NCBI GenBank assembly: GCA_040510815.1
Contig: JBEVIH010000231.1
Span: forward strand, 1 to 8,481
Direction of reading: 5' to 3'
Origin: VAZQ01 sp040510815
GTDB lineage: Bacteria > Pseudomonadota > Alphaproteobacteria > Rhizobiales > Xanthobacteraceae
DNA length: 8,481 bases
The translations under genes and the position numbers were made by a program. Positions within the stretch are counted from its first letter, which is position 1, and each line of letters begins with the position of its first letter. Shown in pieces: positions 1 to 5,931 of the stretch. The notes beneath the pieces were generated by a model, which saw only the letters and a list, made by a program, of their open reading frames with translations, had not been told where the DNA came from and made no database searches.

Positions 1-341
1 CGGCCACCGCCGACGCGGTCGAGGAGCCGCTGCTGCGCGCCGCCGCCTGGTACTATCTGCGCGGACGCACACCGCGCGGCGCCCCGGTCGATTCGGTCGC
101 GCGCTTCCATCTCGGCAACGGCGCGCGGCTCGAACGGCTCAACTTTCTCGCCGACACCTCGGAGCGGGCGCTGCGCCAGTCGCACGGGCTGATGGTCAAT
201 TACCTCTATGATCTCGAGGACATCGAGAAGAACCACGAAGCCTTTGCGCAGCAGCGCCAGGTCGTCGCCGCCAGCGCGGTGAGCAAGCTGGTGCGCGCCC
301 CGGCGCGCGATGCCGTGCCGGCGGGGGCGAACGGCAAGTAG
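1..341 (+). CDS. Malonyl-CoA decarboxylase, C-terminal part (5' end outside window)
   Basis: This is the last 112 codons of a gene that enters from the left; complete codons begin at base 3 and the TAG stop is at 339-341. The fragment carries FHLGNGARLERLNFLADTS followed by LRQSHGLMVNYLYDLEDIE, which matches the C-terminal catalytic region of malonyl-CoA decarboxylase (malonyl-CoA to acetyl-CoA plus CO2). The His in FHLxNGA (fragment residue 36) aligns with the catalytic His423 of human MLYCD as I recall it. The last 20 or so residues are Ala/Pro-rich and look like a variable tail. In rhizobia such genes (matA) usually sit with a malonyl-CoA synthetase and a dicarboxylate transporter, which would lie left of the window. 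The gene converges on the SDR gene with only 12 bases between the two stops. Family assignment is firm; the symbol is left blank because most of the gene is unseen. Confidence 0.9.
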   Translation, partial: ATADAVEEPLLRAAAWYYLRGRTPRGAPVDSVARFHLGNGARLERLNFLADTSERALRQSHGLMVNYLYDLEDIEKNHEAFAQQRQVVAASAVSKLVRAPARDAVPAGANGK

Positions 342-353
342 CCGGCGTCGTCG

Positions 354-1055
354 CTAGCTTTTTCCATACACCGGCACCACGCCGCCGCGGGTGACGCGGT
401 TCTCGGGCGAGGCCAGGAACAGGATCGTCGCCGCCACGTCCTCGACCTTGGTCCAGGCATTGAAATCGGCCTTGGGCATCGCCTGCCGGTTCGCCGCCGT
501 GTCCATGGTCGAGGGCGCGACCGCGTTGACCAGAATGTCCGCCTGCACGATCTCCTCGGCGAGCGCCACGGTGAGCGCCGCCACCGCCGCCTTGCTGGCC
601 ACATAGGCAACCATACCGGCGCCCGCCCGCCATTCGATCGCCGGCCGGGTGGCGACGTTGACGATGCGCCCGCCGGCGCCGGTGCGGGTCATGGCGTTGA
701 CCGCCGCCCGGCAGCAGAGGAACGCCGTCACGAAATTCATGTCGACCTGTTTCATCAGATCGGCCTTGCTGGTCTTGCCGATCGGCGCCATGGCGAAGCC
801 GCCGACCAGATGGATCGACGCCCACAGCGCCGGCACGCCCTCGAACAGGCGGGCGACCGCGCTTTCCTCGGCGAGGTCCATGTCGGCCACCAGCTTGACC
901 TGGGCGTGGTCGCGGAACGGGAAGCGCGCCGCCTCCTGGTCGATCAGATAGGGCACATGGCAGGTGGCGCCGGCCTTGATCAGCGCGCCCACCACCGCGG
1001 TGCCGAGCGCGCCGGTGCCGCCGGTGACGACGACCTGGCGGTTGCGATAGTCCAT
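354..1055 (-). CDS. Short-chain dehydrogenase/reductase (SDR), NAD(P)-dependent
   Basis: A 233-residue Rossmann-fold oxidoreductase of classical SDR length. The cofactor motif TGGTGALG is at residues 11-18 and the catalytic YxxxK is Y151/K155 within YVASK. N107 in DMNF fits the structural Asn of the classical tetrad. The Ser normally about 13 residues before the Tyr is not obvious: the strand reads IVNVATRP, with Thr136 and Pro138. The usual NNAG segment is replaced by HLVGGF (82-87), a variant I associate with a poorly characterised SDR subgroup. The start at 1055 is preferred over an ATG 27 codons upstream because AAAGGAG sits 6 bases before it and the protein then begins directly at the first beta strand (MDYRNRQVVVTGG). 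It is divergent from glpD with 116 bases between starts, so shared control is possible. Substrate cannot be told from sequence. Confidence 0.88.
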   Translation of the reverse strand: MDYRNRQVVVTGGTGALGTAVVGALIKAGATCHVPYLIDQEAARFPFRDHAQVKLVADMDLAEESAVARLFEGVPALWASIHLVGGFAMAPIGKTSKADLMKQVDMNFVTAFLCCRAAVNAMTRTGAGGRIVNVATRPAIEWRAGAGMVAYVASKAAVAALTVALAEEIVQADILVNAVAPSTMDTAANRQAMPKADFNAWTKVEDVAATILFLASPENRVTRGGVVPVYGKS

Positions 1056-1060
1056 CGGCG

Positions 1061-1068
1061 TCTCCTTT
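1061..1068 (-). promoter_or_regulatory. Ribosome-binding site of the SDR gene
   Basis: Read on the minus strand this is AAAGGAGA, a near-ideal Shine-Dalgarno site. The AGGAG core ends 6 bases before the ATG at 1055. It decides the start codon: the in-frame ATG at 1136 has no comparable site. Confidence 0.8.
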
Positions 1069-1085
1069 GTGCAGGGGGTTCGCAT

Positions 1086-1108
1086 CATCGGCCGCGGCGC
1101 CGCCGATG
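1086..1108. repeat. 7-bp inverted repeat in the SDR/glpD divergent promoter region
   Basis: CATCGGC (1086-1092) and GCCGATG (1102-1108) form a perfect dyad with a 9-base GC-rich spacer. It lies roughly midway between the two divergent genes, so it could be an operator or a hairpin in either leader. In DNA this GC-rich a 7-bp dyad can arise by chance, so function is unproven. Confidence 0.35.
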
Positions 1109-1124
1109 CAAGAGTCATCTTGAG

Positions 1125-1160
1125 CCTTTCGGCCAAGCCGTTCCATGCTGCGCCGAAAGG
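1125..1160 (+). promoter_or_regulatory. 9-bp dyad overlapping the glpD ribosome-binding site
   Basis: CCTTTCGGC (1125-1133) and GCCGAAAGG (1152-1160) are perfect reverse complements separated by 18 bases. The right arm contains most of GAAAGGA, the only Shine-Dalgarno-like sequence before the preferred glpD ATG at 1172. In RNA the stem would hide the ribosome-binding site; in DNA the TTTCG/CGAAA arms could be a repressor operator, since DeoR-family GlpR sites carry a TTCG core as I recall. The upstream in-frame ATG at 1145 falls in the loop. The dyad itself is certain; its role is inferred. Confidence 0.5.
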
Positions 1161-1171
1161 AATCAGCGGGC

Positions 1172-2668
1172 ATGGCCGACTTCGACCTCGCCATCGTCGG
1201 CGGCGGCATCAACGGCACCGGGATCGCCCGCGACGCCGCCGGGCGCGGGCTCAAGGTGCTGCTGGTCGAGCAGGGCGATCTCGCCTCCGGCACCTCGTCG
1301 GCCTCGACCAAGCTGATCCACGGCGGGCTGCGCTATCTCGAGCACGGCTGGTTCCGCCTGGTGCGCGAGGCGCTGATCGAGCGCGAGATCATGCTGCGGA
1401 TGGCGCCGCACCTGATCTCGCCGCTGCGCTTCGTGCTGCCGCCGGCGCCGCACCTGCGCGCGCCGTGGCTGCTGCGGCTGGGGCTGTTCATCTACGACCA
1501 TATCGGCGGCCGGAAAATCCTGCCGCCGACCCGCACCATCGATCTCGGCGATGATCCGCTCGGCGCGCCGCTCAAGCGCCGGGACGGGCCCGCTTACGAA
1601 TATTCCGATTGCTGGGCGGACGATTCACGCCTGGTGGTGCTCAACGCCCTCGACGCGGCCGAGCGCGGCGCCGTGATCCGCACCCGCACGCGCTGCATCG
1701 GCGCGCAGCGCAGCGACGTCTGGCGGCTGGTGCTCGAGGTGCACGGCCGGCGCGACGCTGCCAGCGCCCGCGTCCTGGTCAACGCCACCGGTCCATGGCT
1801 CAAGCTGTTCGATGAAACCGTGCTGCGCCGGCAGGCGCCAGCGCGGGTGCGGCTGGTCAAGGGCAGCCATATCGTGGTGCGGCGCCTGTTCGAGCATGAC
1901 CGCGGCTACATCTTCCAGACCGGCGACGGACGGGTCGTGTTCGCGCTGCCGTTCGCGGACGAGTTCACCCTGATCGGGACGACCGACCGGAACTTCGTGG
2001 GCGATCCGACCGGCGTTGCGCCGGACGCCGAAGAGATCGGCTATCTCTGCGCCGCCGCCAACGGATATTTCCGCGCGCAGATCGGTCCCCCCGACGTGAT
2101 CTGGTCGTTCGCCGGCGTGCGCTCGCTCTACGACGACGGCTCCAGGAAGGCGCAGGACACGACGCGCGACTATGTCCTCGACCTCGACGAGCCGGGCGGC
2201 GAGGCGCCGGTGCTCGACATCTATGGCGGCAAGATCACCACCTATCGGCGCCTCGCCGAGCAGGCGCTCGAGCGGCTCGCCCATGTGCTGCCGATGGGCC
2301 CCGCCTGGACCGCCGCCTCGCATCTGCCGGGCGGCGAATTCCCCCCCGACGGACTTGCGGCGTTGATCGCAACCACGCGCCGATCGCGGCCGTTTCTTTC
2401 GCAAGAGCACGCGCTGCGCCTGGTGCGCGCCTACGGGACGCGGGTCGAGCGCATGCTCGGGCCGGCGCGGCGGATGGAGGAGCTTGGGCCGTGCTTCGGC
2501 GCCGACCTGACCGCCGCGGAGGTGCGCTACCTCATGGACCGGGAATGGGCGCAGACCGCGGACGACGTGTTGTGGCGGCGAACCAAGCTGGGCTTGCGTT
2601 TTTCGCCCGCCCAGCGCGAGCAGCTCGCAAGATTCATGTCCGACCGGACCGGCAATCCGACCGATTGA
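1172..2668 (+). CDS. glpD: Aerobic glycerol-3-phosphate dehydrogenase, FAD-dependent
   Basis: This 498-residue flavoenzyme oxidises sn-glycerol-3-phosphate to dihydroxyacetone phosphate at the inner face of the membrane and passes electrons to quinone. The FAD dinucleotide-binding motif IVGGGINGTG starts at residue 8, followed by the family signature SGTSSASTKLIHGGLRYLEH (39-58). Residues matching the active site described for E. coli GlpD fall at the same numbers with this start: R54, Y55, H233, R317, R332 and K354 (within YGGKITTYRR). The C-terminal DAO_C domain covers roughly residues 385-490. The start at 1172 is chosen over the ATG at 1145 because GAAAGGA lies 10 bases upstream and the protein then starts at the first beta strand; length is close to the 501 of E. 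coli. It pairs functionally with glpK downstream, although a receiver gene lies between them. Confidence 0.96.
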   Translation: MADFDLAIVGGGINGTGIARDAAGRGLKVLLVEQGDLASGTSSASTKLIHGGLRYLEHGWFRLVREALIEREIMLRMAPHLISPLRFVLPPAPHLRAPWLLRLGLFIYDHIGGRKILPPTRTIDLGDDPLGAPLKRRDGPAYEYSDCWADDSRLVVLNALDAAERGAVIRTRTRCIGAQRSDVWRLVLEVHGRRDAASARVLVNATGPWLKLFDETVLRRQAPARVRLVKGSHIVVRRLFEHDRGYIFQTGDGRVVFALPFADEFTLIGTTDRNFVGDPTGVAPDAEEIGYLCAAANGYFRAQIGPPDVIWSFAGVRSLYDDGSRKAQDTTRDYVLDLDEPGGEAPVLDIYGGKITTYRRLAEQALERLAHVLPMGPAWTAASHLPGGEFPPDGLAALIATTRRSRPFLSQEHALRLVRAYGTRVERMLGPARRMEELGPCFGADLTAAEVRYLMDREWAQTADDVLWRRTKLGLRFSPAQREQLARFMSDRTGNPTD

Positions 2669-2906
2669 AGGTTGTTCGCGCCAAAAAAATCGAACGCCGC
2701 TTGCGCCCGCTCGCAGCGAAAGCCGTTTTGGTTAATCGGAGTGGCCCGCGCGGCGCCACGCAACGGCAAGCGGCTTGTTCGCAATTGTGGGCCTTCGACC
2801 GCGCTGCGCGCGACGATAGTTACAAATTTATCGATCCGTTTCACCGCATCCTAATGCGAAAATGTTCTGATAATTCCCGTGGGATTGTATGTGATCGAGA
2901 CCGTTC
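2669..2906 (+). promoter_or_regulatory. Intergenic region after glpD; probable promoter zone of response regulator 1
   Basis: These 238 bases hold no convincing gene. Just after the glpD stop is GTTCG (2674-2678) with CGAAC (2691-2695) around an A-rich loop. There is no T-tract, so it is a poor terminator. The octamer TTGTTCGC occurs twice, at 2672-2679 and 2775-2782. From about 2815 to 2890 the DNA becomes markedly AT-richer than its surroundings, with a GATAAT at 2869-2874 that could be a -10 element, but no matching -35 is visible. A small dyad CGCAT/ATGCG spans 2845-2858. A promoter here is likely because receiver 1 is 238 bases from glpD, but no exact element is supported. Confidence 0.4.
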
Positions 2907-3482
2907 ATGTCTGAAGCAGCGTTACGCCTCGACTCGCGGGCGGACAGTGTCAGGGCCCTGATGGGCCTGATCAAGGTCTTGATCGTCGACGACGAGCACT
3001 ACACGCGCAAGGTCATCCGCACGCTTCTCGTGTCGATCGGCTGCACCAAGATCCATGAGGCCAACGACGGCGCCCACGGCCTCGAGGCCATCCGCGCGAT
3101 CCATCCCGACATCGTCCTGCTCGACTGGGAAATGCCCGGCGTCGACGGCGCCACCTTCGTGCGCAGGGTGCGCTCGCCCGGCACGTTTCCGCTGCCGAAC
3201 GTTCCAATCATCATGCTCACCGGCCACGGCGAGCGCTCGCGCGTGCTCGAGGCGGTGCGTCTCGGCGTGCACGAATTCCTGCTCAAGCCGGTGTCGAGCA
3301 ACGCGCTGCAAGCGCGTATCCTCTCGGTGCTCACCAAGCCGCGCACCATGGTCAAGCGTGGCGACTATTACGGGCCCGAGCCGCGCAAGCTGGCGAGCTA
3401 CAAGCCGGAGGCCGACGGCTACAATCCGCGCGCGCACGACGCGGTCGACCAGTCGCCCGCTTACGTGATATTCGTGAATTGA
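2907..3482 (+). CDS. Receiver-only (CheY-like) response regulator 1, with C-terminal tail
   Basis: A 191-residue stand-alone REC domain with no DNA-binding or enzymatic output domain. The acidic pocket is D28/D29 (VLIVDDE), the phosphoacceptor is D73 (LLDWEMP), the switch Thr is T105 (IIMLTGHGERSR) and the conserved Lys is K127 (LLKP), so it should be phosphorylatable. After the REC fold (about 22-145) comes a tail of about 45 residues with YYGPEPRKL at 154-162. The first 20 residues precede the first beta strand; an internal ATG at 2961 (MGLIKVLIVDD) is an alternative start, and neither start has a strong ribosome-binding site. A close paralog lies beyond glpK. No histidine kinase is in the window, so the phosphodonor is unknown. 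It is 40 bases upstream of glpK and probably shares its transcript. Confidence 0.9.
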   Translation: MSEAALRLDSRADSVRALMGLIKVLIVDDEHYTRKVIRTLLVSIGCTKIHEANDGAHGLEAIRAIHPDIVLLDWEMPGVDGATFVRRVRSPGTFPLPNVPIIMLTGHGERSRVLEAVRLGVHEFLLKPVSSNALQARILSVLTKPRTMVKRGDYYGPEPRKLASYKPEADGYNPRAHDAVDQSPAYVIFVN

Positions 3483-3504
3483 TCGTCGGCGCTTGAGCGC
3501 GGTC

Positions 3505-3523
3505 CGCGCGCCATAGGCGCGCG
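3505..3523 (+). promoter_or_regulatory. GC-rich hairpin at the 5' end of glpK
   Basis: CGCGCGCC (3505-3512), loop ATA, GGCGCGCG (3516-3523) form a perfect 8-bp stem. Its last base is the G of the GTG candidate start of glpK. No U-run follows, so it does not look like an intrinsic terminator. It could tune glpK expression relative to response regulator 1, or act as an mRNA stability or translation element. Confidence 0.45.
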
Positions 3524-5028
3524 TGGGGACCAGCTTGCCGAACTACCTCCTCGCCATCGACCAGGGCACCACCTCGACGCGCGCGATCCTGTTTGACGCG
3601 GCGCTGACGCCGGTCGCCACCGCCCAGCAGGAATTCGCCCAGCACTATCCGGCGCCGGGCCTGGTCGAGCACGATCCGGAGGAGATCTGGGCGAGCACGC
3701 TCGCGACCGTGCGCGCCGCCATGGCGAAAGCGGGTGCCGGCGCGCAGAACGTTGCGGCGATCGGGATCACCAATCAGCGCGAGACCACGATCGTCTGGGA
3801 CCGGGCGACCGGCCGGGCGATCCACAACGCCATCGTCTGGCAGGACCGGCGCACCGCGGACGCCTGCGCGGCGCTGCGCCAGGCCGGCCACGAGCCCGCG
3901 ATCGCGACATCCACCGGGCTGCTGCTCGATCCGTATTTCTCGGCTACGAAAATTGCCTGGCTGCTTGACCACGTGGCGGGCGCGCGCGAGGCGGCGCGCG
4001 CCGGGCGGCTCGCCTTCGGAACGGTCGACAGCTTTCTGCTGTGGCGGCTCACCGGCGGCAAGGTGCACGCCACCGACGCCACCAATGCGGCGCGCACCTT
4101 GCTGCTCGATATCCGCGACGGGCGCTGGGACGCGAACCTCTGCGACCTGTTCGGCGTGCCGTCCGCCTTGCTGCCGGCGGTGCGCGACTGCGCCGGCGAT
4201 TTCGGAACGACGCTGCCCGAGCTGTTCGGCGGGCCGATCCGCATTCTGGGCGTGGCCGGCGACCAGCAGGCGGCGACGGTGGGGCAGGGCTGCTTTGCGC
4301 CCGGCATGATGAAGTCGACCTATGGGACCGGCTGCTTCGCGCTCCTCAACACCGGCGCCGAGCCGGTCAAGTCGAACAACCGCCTGCTCACCACCATCGC
4401 CTACCAGCTCGGCGGCCGCCGCACCTATGCGCTCGAAGGCGCGATCTTCATCGCCGGCGCCGCGGTGCAGTGGCTGCGCGACGCGCTCAAGGTGATCGGT
4501 GCGGCGCCCGACGTGAACGCGCTCGCCGCCGCCGCCGATCCGGCCGAGCAGGTCTATCTGGTTCCCGCCTTCGTCGGGCTGGGCGCGCCCTGGTGGGACG
4601 CGCAGGCGCGCGGCGCGCTGTTCGGGCTCACCCGCAAGTCGGGGGTAGCCGAGCTGGCCCGCGCCACGCTGGAGGCGGTCGGCTACCAGACCCGCGATCT
4701 CGTCGAGGCCATGCGCGCCGACTGGCCGGCCGGCGGCGCCGACACCGTGTTGCGGGTCGACGGCGGCATGGCGGCGAGCGACGTCACCATGCAGTTCGTC
4801 GCCGACATCCTGGCGGCGCCGGTCGACCGCCCGGCGGTGATGGAGACGACCGCGCTGGGGGCGGCCTATCTCGCGGGCGCCGCCGCAGGCCTCTGTCCCG
4901 ACCTTGCGGGCTTCGCCGGCATGTGGAAATGCGAGCGGCGCTTCGAGCCCCACATGGACGCGGCCATCCGCGAGCGCAAATGGGCCGGCTGGCGCGACGC
5001 AGTCGAGCGCACGTTGACGTCGCGGTGA
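3523..5028 (+). CDS. glpK: Glycerol kinase
   Basis: A FGGY-family kinase of 501 residues (E. coli enzyme 502) that phosphorylates glycerol to sn-glycerol-3-phosphate with ATP in the cytosol, supplying GlpD. The phosphate-binding N-terminal motif is AIDQGTTSTR (11-20). Glycerol-binding residues of the family are present: R86/E87 (TNQRETT), W106 (VWQDRR), Y138 (LDPYFSATK) and D247/Q248 (VAGDQQAATVGQ). The second ATPase motif is STYGTGCF (265-272), and the C-terminal FGGY signature region includes RVDGGMAASD (411-420). The start is uncertain: GTG at 3523 is given, but TTG at 3535 would yield MPNYLLAIDQG, has GGGGA 5 bases upstream, and avoids starting inside the hairpin at 3505-3523. The gene is flanked on both sides by paralogous receiver genes, which is an unusual context. 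Confidence 0.96.
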   Translation: MGTSLPNYLLAIDQGTTSTRAILFDAALTPVATAQQEFAQHYPAPGLVEHDPEEIWASTLATVRAAMAKAGAGAQNVAAIGITNQRETTIVWDRATGRAIHNAIVWQDRRTADACAALRQAGHEPAIATSTGLLLDPYFSATKIAWLLDHVAGAREAARAGRLAFGTVDSFLLWRLTGGKVHATDATNAARTLLLDIRDGRWDANLCDLFGVPSALLPAVRDCAGDFGTTLPELFGGPIRILGVAGDQQAATVGQGCFAPGMMKSTYGTGCFALLNTGAEPVKSNNRLLTTIAYQLGGRRTYALEGAIFIAGAAVQWLRDALKVIGAAPDVNALAAAADPAEQVYLVPAFVGLGAPWWDAQARGALFGLTRKSGVAELARATLEAVGYQTRDLVEAMRADWPAGGADTVLRVDGGMAASDVTMQFVADILAAPVDRPAVMETTALGAAYLAGAAAGLCPDLAGFAGMWKCERRFEPHMDAAIRERKWAGWRDAVERTLTSR

Positions 5029-5046
5029 CGCCGGCTCGAGCCGGCG
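5029..5046 (+). terminator. Possible hairpin terminator after glpK
   Basis: An 18-base perfect palindrome begins right after the glpK TGA: CGCCGGC, loop TCGA, GCCGGCG. The bases after it (GCCTGTTATAT) include only a weak T content, so intrinsic termination would be inefficient. A Rho-dependent or attenuating role is equally possible. Confidence 0.4.
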
Positions 5047-5214
5047 GCCTGTTATATCGCTCCGATTTCAATTGATAATTGGCGCACGCCAGCCGGCTGC
5101 AGTGCGTTGCTGCCTACGCGCTTTGCCAACCCGTTTGCTCACCTTTACCTCCCCGAAAGGCGATCATGGTGTGATGCCGCTGGCCGCCCGCGTATTGGCG
5201 GCGGGGTGGGTGCC
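5047..5214 (+). promoter_or_regulatory. Leader of response regulator 2 with minimal upstream ORFs
   Basis: The left part is AT-richer (5051-5081) and includes the small dyad CAATT-GAT-AATTG at 5069-5081; a promoter here is plausible but no clear -35/-10 pair is seen. Further on, GAAAGG (5155-5160) stands 5 bases before ATG GTG TGA (5166-5174), a two-codon ORF. Its stop overlaps a second ATG (5174) that opens an 18-codon ORF ending at 5230, inside the receiver gene. Whether any of this is translated cannot be told from sequence. Confidence 0.35.
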
Positions 5215-5748
5215 ATGCCGTCGCCATTGAGCAAGAGCGAAATCGAGGCGTTGATTGCGTCGCTCGGCGTGCTGGTGGTCGACGACAGCCAGTTCATGCG
5301 CAAGATCGTGCGCAATCTGCTCGTCAATATCGGGGTCAGGGACGTCTACGAGGCGAGCGACGGCCTCGCCGGGCTCCAGGCGATCCGCACGAAGGTGCCG
5401 GACGTCGTCATCATCGACTGGGAGCTGCCGCTGCTCAACGGCTCCGAGTTCGTGCGCATCGTGCGCTCGCCCGGCGTGTTTCCGGTGCCCGATATCCCCA
5501 TCATCATGCTCAGCTCCCATGGCGAGCGCTCGCGCGTGATCGAGGCGGCGCGCATCGGGGTCAACGAATATCTGCGCAAGCCGATCTCCGCCCAGTCGCT
5601 GTACGACCGCCTGGTGTCGATCCTGATCAAGCCGCGGCCGGTCGTTCAGCTCGGCAGTTACTACGGCCCGAAGCCGCGCAAGCTGTTCACCGGGGCGCAC
5701 GCCGCGCCGACGATTGCGCCCGCGCCGGAAGACACAGCGCTCAATTGA
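5215..5748 (+). CDS. Receiver-only (CheY-like) response regulator 2, paralog of regulator 1
   Basis: A 177-residue stand-alone REC protein. Key residues are D23/D24 (VLVVDDSQ), phosphoacceptor D68 (IIDWELP), S100 in place of the switch Thr (IIMLSSHGERSR), and K122 (RKP). By hand alignment about 80 of 143 positions match regulator 1, including the unusual stretch RSPGxFPxPxxPIIML and the tail YYGPKPRKL (149-157). The frame is open upstream to a TTG at 5107, but ATG 5215 is preferred because the N-terminus MPSPLSKSEIEALIASLGVLVVDD then has the length expected for the family and follows a G-rich site (GGGGTGGG) 4 bases upstream. It precedes the diguanylate cyclase, so signalling through c-di-GMP is an attractive but unproven idea. 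No cognate kinase is nearby. Confidence 0.9.
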   Translation: MPSPLSKSEIEALIASLGVLVVDDSQFMRKIVRNLLVNIGVRDVYEASDGLAGLQAIRTKVPDVVIIDWELPLLNGSEFVRIVRSPGVFPVPDIPIIMLSSHGERSRVIEAARIGVNEYLRKPISAQSLYDRLVSILIKPRPVVQLGSYYGPKPRKLFTGAHAAPTIAPAPEDTALN

Positions 5749-5931
5749 TGCTCGCGCGGTGCGCGAAATCTCGCCCACCACAATTGCAACATCGCCGCAG
5801 TTTGCGCGCGCTATTACAGAAAAGCTTTGTGAATCACGGAACGCGCCGCAAACGCTCGGGAACCAAAGTTCCACGCCTCAATGCGGCTGGTGGTATGGGG
5901 TTATCGGGGAGAGGCGACCAGAGGCCCGGTC
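5749..5931 (+). promoter_or_regulatory. Intergenic region before the diguanylate cyclase
   Basis: This stretch of 183 bases includes an in-frame upstream extension of the cyclase ORF from ATG 5881. It holds the octamer palindrome AAAGCTTT (5821-5828) and a 5-bp dyad GGAAC-CAAA-GTTCC at 5859-5872. AGAGG at 5920-5924, 7 bases before ATG 5932, is the best ribosome-binding site. No credible sigma-70 or EcfG-type (GGAAC...CGTT) promoter pair was found at correct spacing. Confidence 0.3.

Noticed and set aside
342..365. Bidirectional terminator between the malonyl-CoA decarboxylase and SDR genes
   Set aside because: There is a short T5 run after a GCTAGC palindrome, but the stem is too short to call a terminator and it overlaps the SDR coding end.
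196..1311. 371-codon minus-strand frame spanning the SDR gene and the start of glpD
   Set aside because: It is Arg/Gly-rich and out of frame with the clear SDR, and it overlaps the glpD N-terminus. It is a compositional artefact.
3352..4953. 533-codon open frame on the minus strand opposite glpK and the end of receiver 1
   Set aside because: It is the antisense shadow of glpK in GC-rich DNA where third-position GC removes stops. Its translation is low-complexity and rich in Arg/Gly/Ala, has no recognisable domain, and lies fully opposite well-conserved genes.
5838..5880. EcfG (general stress) promoter suggested by two GGAAC motifs before the cyclase
   Set aside because: No CGTT-like -10 element occurs 16-17 bases after either GGAAC.
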